A stretch of DNA of 64,000 nucleotides from Arthrobacter sp. EPSL27 (GTDB taxonomy: Bacteria; Actinomycetota; Actinomycetes; Actinomycetales; Micrococcaceae). Made by a program: the position numbers and the translations under genes. The first letter of the stretch is position 1; every line of letters begins with the position of its first letter. The notes below the pieces were generated by a model. The model was not told where the DNA came from, did not search any database, and was given only the letters and a program-made list of their open reading frames with translations. Shown piece after piece: positions 63,327 to 64,000 of this stretch. The DNA is taken from the NCBI RefSeq assembly GCF_001512305.1, contig NZ_LNUT01000003.1:62001-126000 (forward strand), written 5' to 3'.

Positions 63327-64000
63327 GAGTCTGCCTTCCGCTTCAGTACGAACAGGATGAGGCCGACGGCGACGAGGCACTCAACCACGATGAACACGGA
63401 GATGGTGCTGGCGTAGCCGAAGTCCGTGCTGGTGAACGCTGCCTTGTACATGTAGGTGGTGAGCAGTTCCGAGGACTGCCCCGGACCGCCGTTGGTCATC
63501 AGGTAGGGGATGTCGAAGCCGCGGAGCCCGTAGGTGGTGGCCATGATGGTGGTGGTGATCCATACCGGACGGATATACGGGAAGCGGATCTTGGTGAACA
63601 GCGTCCACCGGGAGGCACCATCCAAGACTGCGGCCTCCTCAAGCTCCTTGGGCACCGCGAGCAGGGCCGCGTAGATGATGAGCATGTACAGGCCGGTGAA
63701 ACGCCAGCCCTCCGGTGCGGACACGGCTGCCAGGACCGTGTTGACGTCCGAGAGCCAGGGCCGCTCCAGGTGGTCCAGGCCAACCCATTGGAACAGCTGG
63801 TTGAGGAGGCCCACGGGCTCCAGGGAGTAGATCCGGATGAAGAGGAATGCGATGGCCACCGTTGAGATGACGGCCGGCAGCAGGTAGAGGGTCTTGATCA
63901 GCTCGCGTCCGCGGCGGAGCGAGGTAAGGAGGCTGGCCACCACCAGGGCGCCGCCAAGCTGTAGGACCAGGCAGATGGCCAGGTAGATAAGGGCGTTCAT
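63323..64000 (-). CDS. Carbohydrate ABC permease (MalF-like), 5' end outside window
   Basis: The C-terminal 225 residues of a CUT1 permease of about 290-310 residues. TM helices include LIYLAICLVLQLGGALVVAS. The EAA loop is KELEEAAVLDGASRWTLFTK. The frame is open to the window edge. The ATG at the very edge is likely internal, because the first transmembrane segment is missing. The binding protein is expected further upstream, beyond the window. Confidence 0.9.
   Translation of the reverse strand: MNALIYLAICLVLQLGGALVVASLLTSLRRGRELIKTLYLLPAVISTVAIAFLFIRIYSLEPVGLLNQLFQWVGLDHLERPWLSDVNTVLAAVSAPEGWRFTGLYMLIIYAALLAVPKELEEAAVLDGASRWTLFTKIRFPYIRPVWITTTIMATTYGLRGFDIPYLMTNGGPGQSSELLTTYMYKAAFTSTDFGYASTISVFIVVECLVAVGLILFVLKRKADS

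Overview
This is a high-GC window with many leaderless regulator genes, LacI/GntR/TetR-controlled catabolic operons, an actinobacterial urease operon, a CelR-type operator and a heterotetrameric sarcosine oxidase. Together these point to the chromosome of a soil actinobacterium of the Arthrobacter/Pseudarthrobacter group (Micrococcaceae). The genus is inferred from gene content and style, not from a marker gene. No rRNA, tRNA or CRISPR array was recognised.

Layout. 2-6589: a universal stress protein/APC permease pair, a PPOX-type FMN protein and several small stand-alone genes. 6724-12876: a complete urease operon, ureABCEFGD, ending in a nickel permease. 12867-13734: an array of about 200-bp repeats built on a 103-bp element with inverted ends, between convergent genes. 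13735-21747: a beta-1,3-glucan/beta-glucoside locus with a secreted GH55-like enzyme, a CUT1 sugar ABC importer, a GH1 beta-glucosidase and a LacI regulator; three TGGGAGCGCTCCCA-type operators lie in the divergent promoter region. 21840-29835: a 5-oxoproline-type locus with a DUF1445 protein, an NRAMP transporter, a GntR regulator, PxpA, a fused PxpB-PxpC, and a biotin carboxylase-BCCP protein, tied together by three ATTGTTNAACAAT operators. 30016-36852: two MDR dehydrogenases, a UvrA paralogue, a frameshifted gene, a second palindromic repeat, and a TetR/oxidoreductase divergon with a perfect 15-bp inverted repeat.

36985-41150 is the accessory part, locally lower in GC: a CPBP protease, a serine resolvase with a possible res site, a decayed ORF, an unknown gene and an intact-looking IS30-family element. 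41196-46096 holds an M15 peptidase, an ANTAR/PAS protein with small neighbours (one a 34-residue lipoprotein), an FAH-family hydrolase with an AmiS/UreI channel, and a HAAS-like membrane protein. 46308-50023 is an M20 amidohydrolase/MHS transporter operon, divergent from a double-domain Lrp/AsnC regulator.

50304-61266 is a C1/sarcosine locus on the minus strand: glyA-soxB-soxD-soxA-soxG-sdaA-purU, with a divergent GntR regulator and an MFS transporter. Sarcosine is demethylated to glycine with its methyl group passed to folate, glycine and serine are interconverted, serine is deaminated to pyruvate, and formyl-folate is discharged as formate. 61294-64000 is the end of a second sugar ABC operon with its LacI regulator; its first permease runs off the window.

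The most interesting points are the pxp locus, whose parts match a split urea-carboxylase-like enzyme; the palindromic repeat array at 12867-13734; the 17-bp inverted-repeat element at 34928-35041; and three small genes that appear to carry single-base frameshifts.
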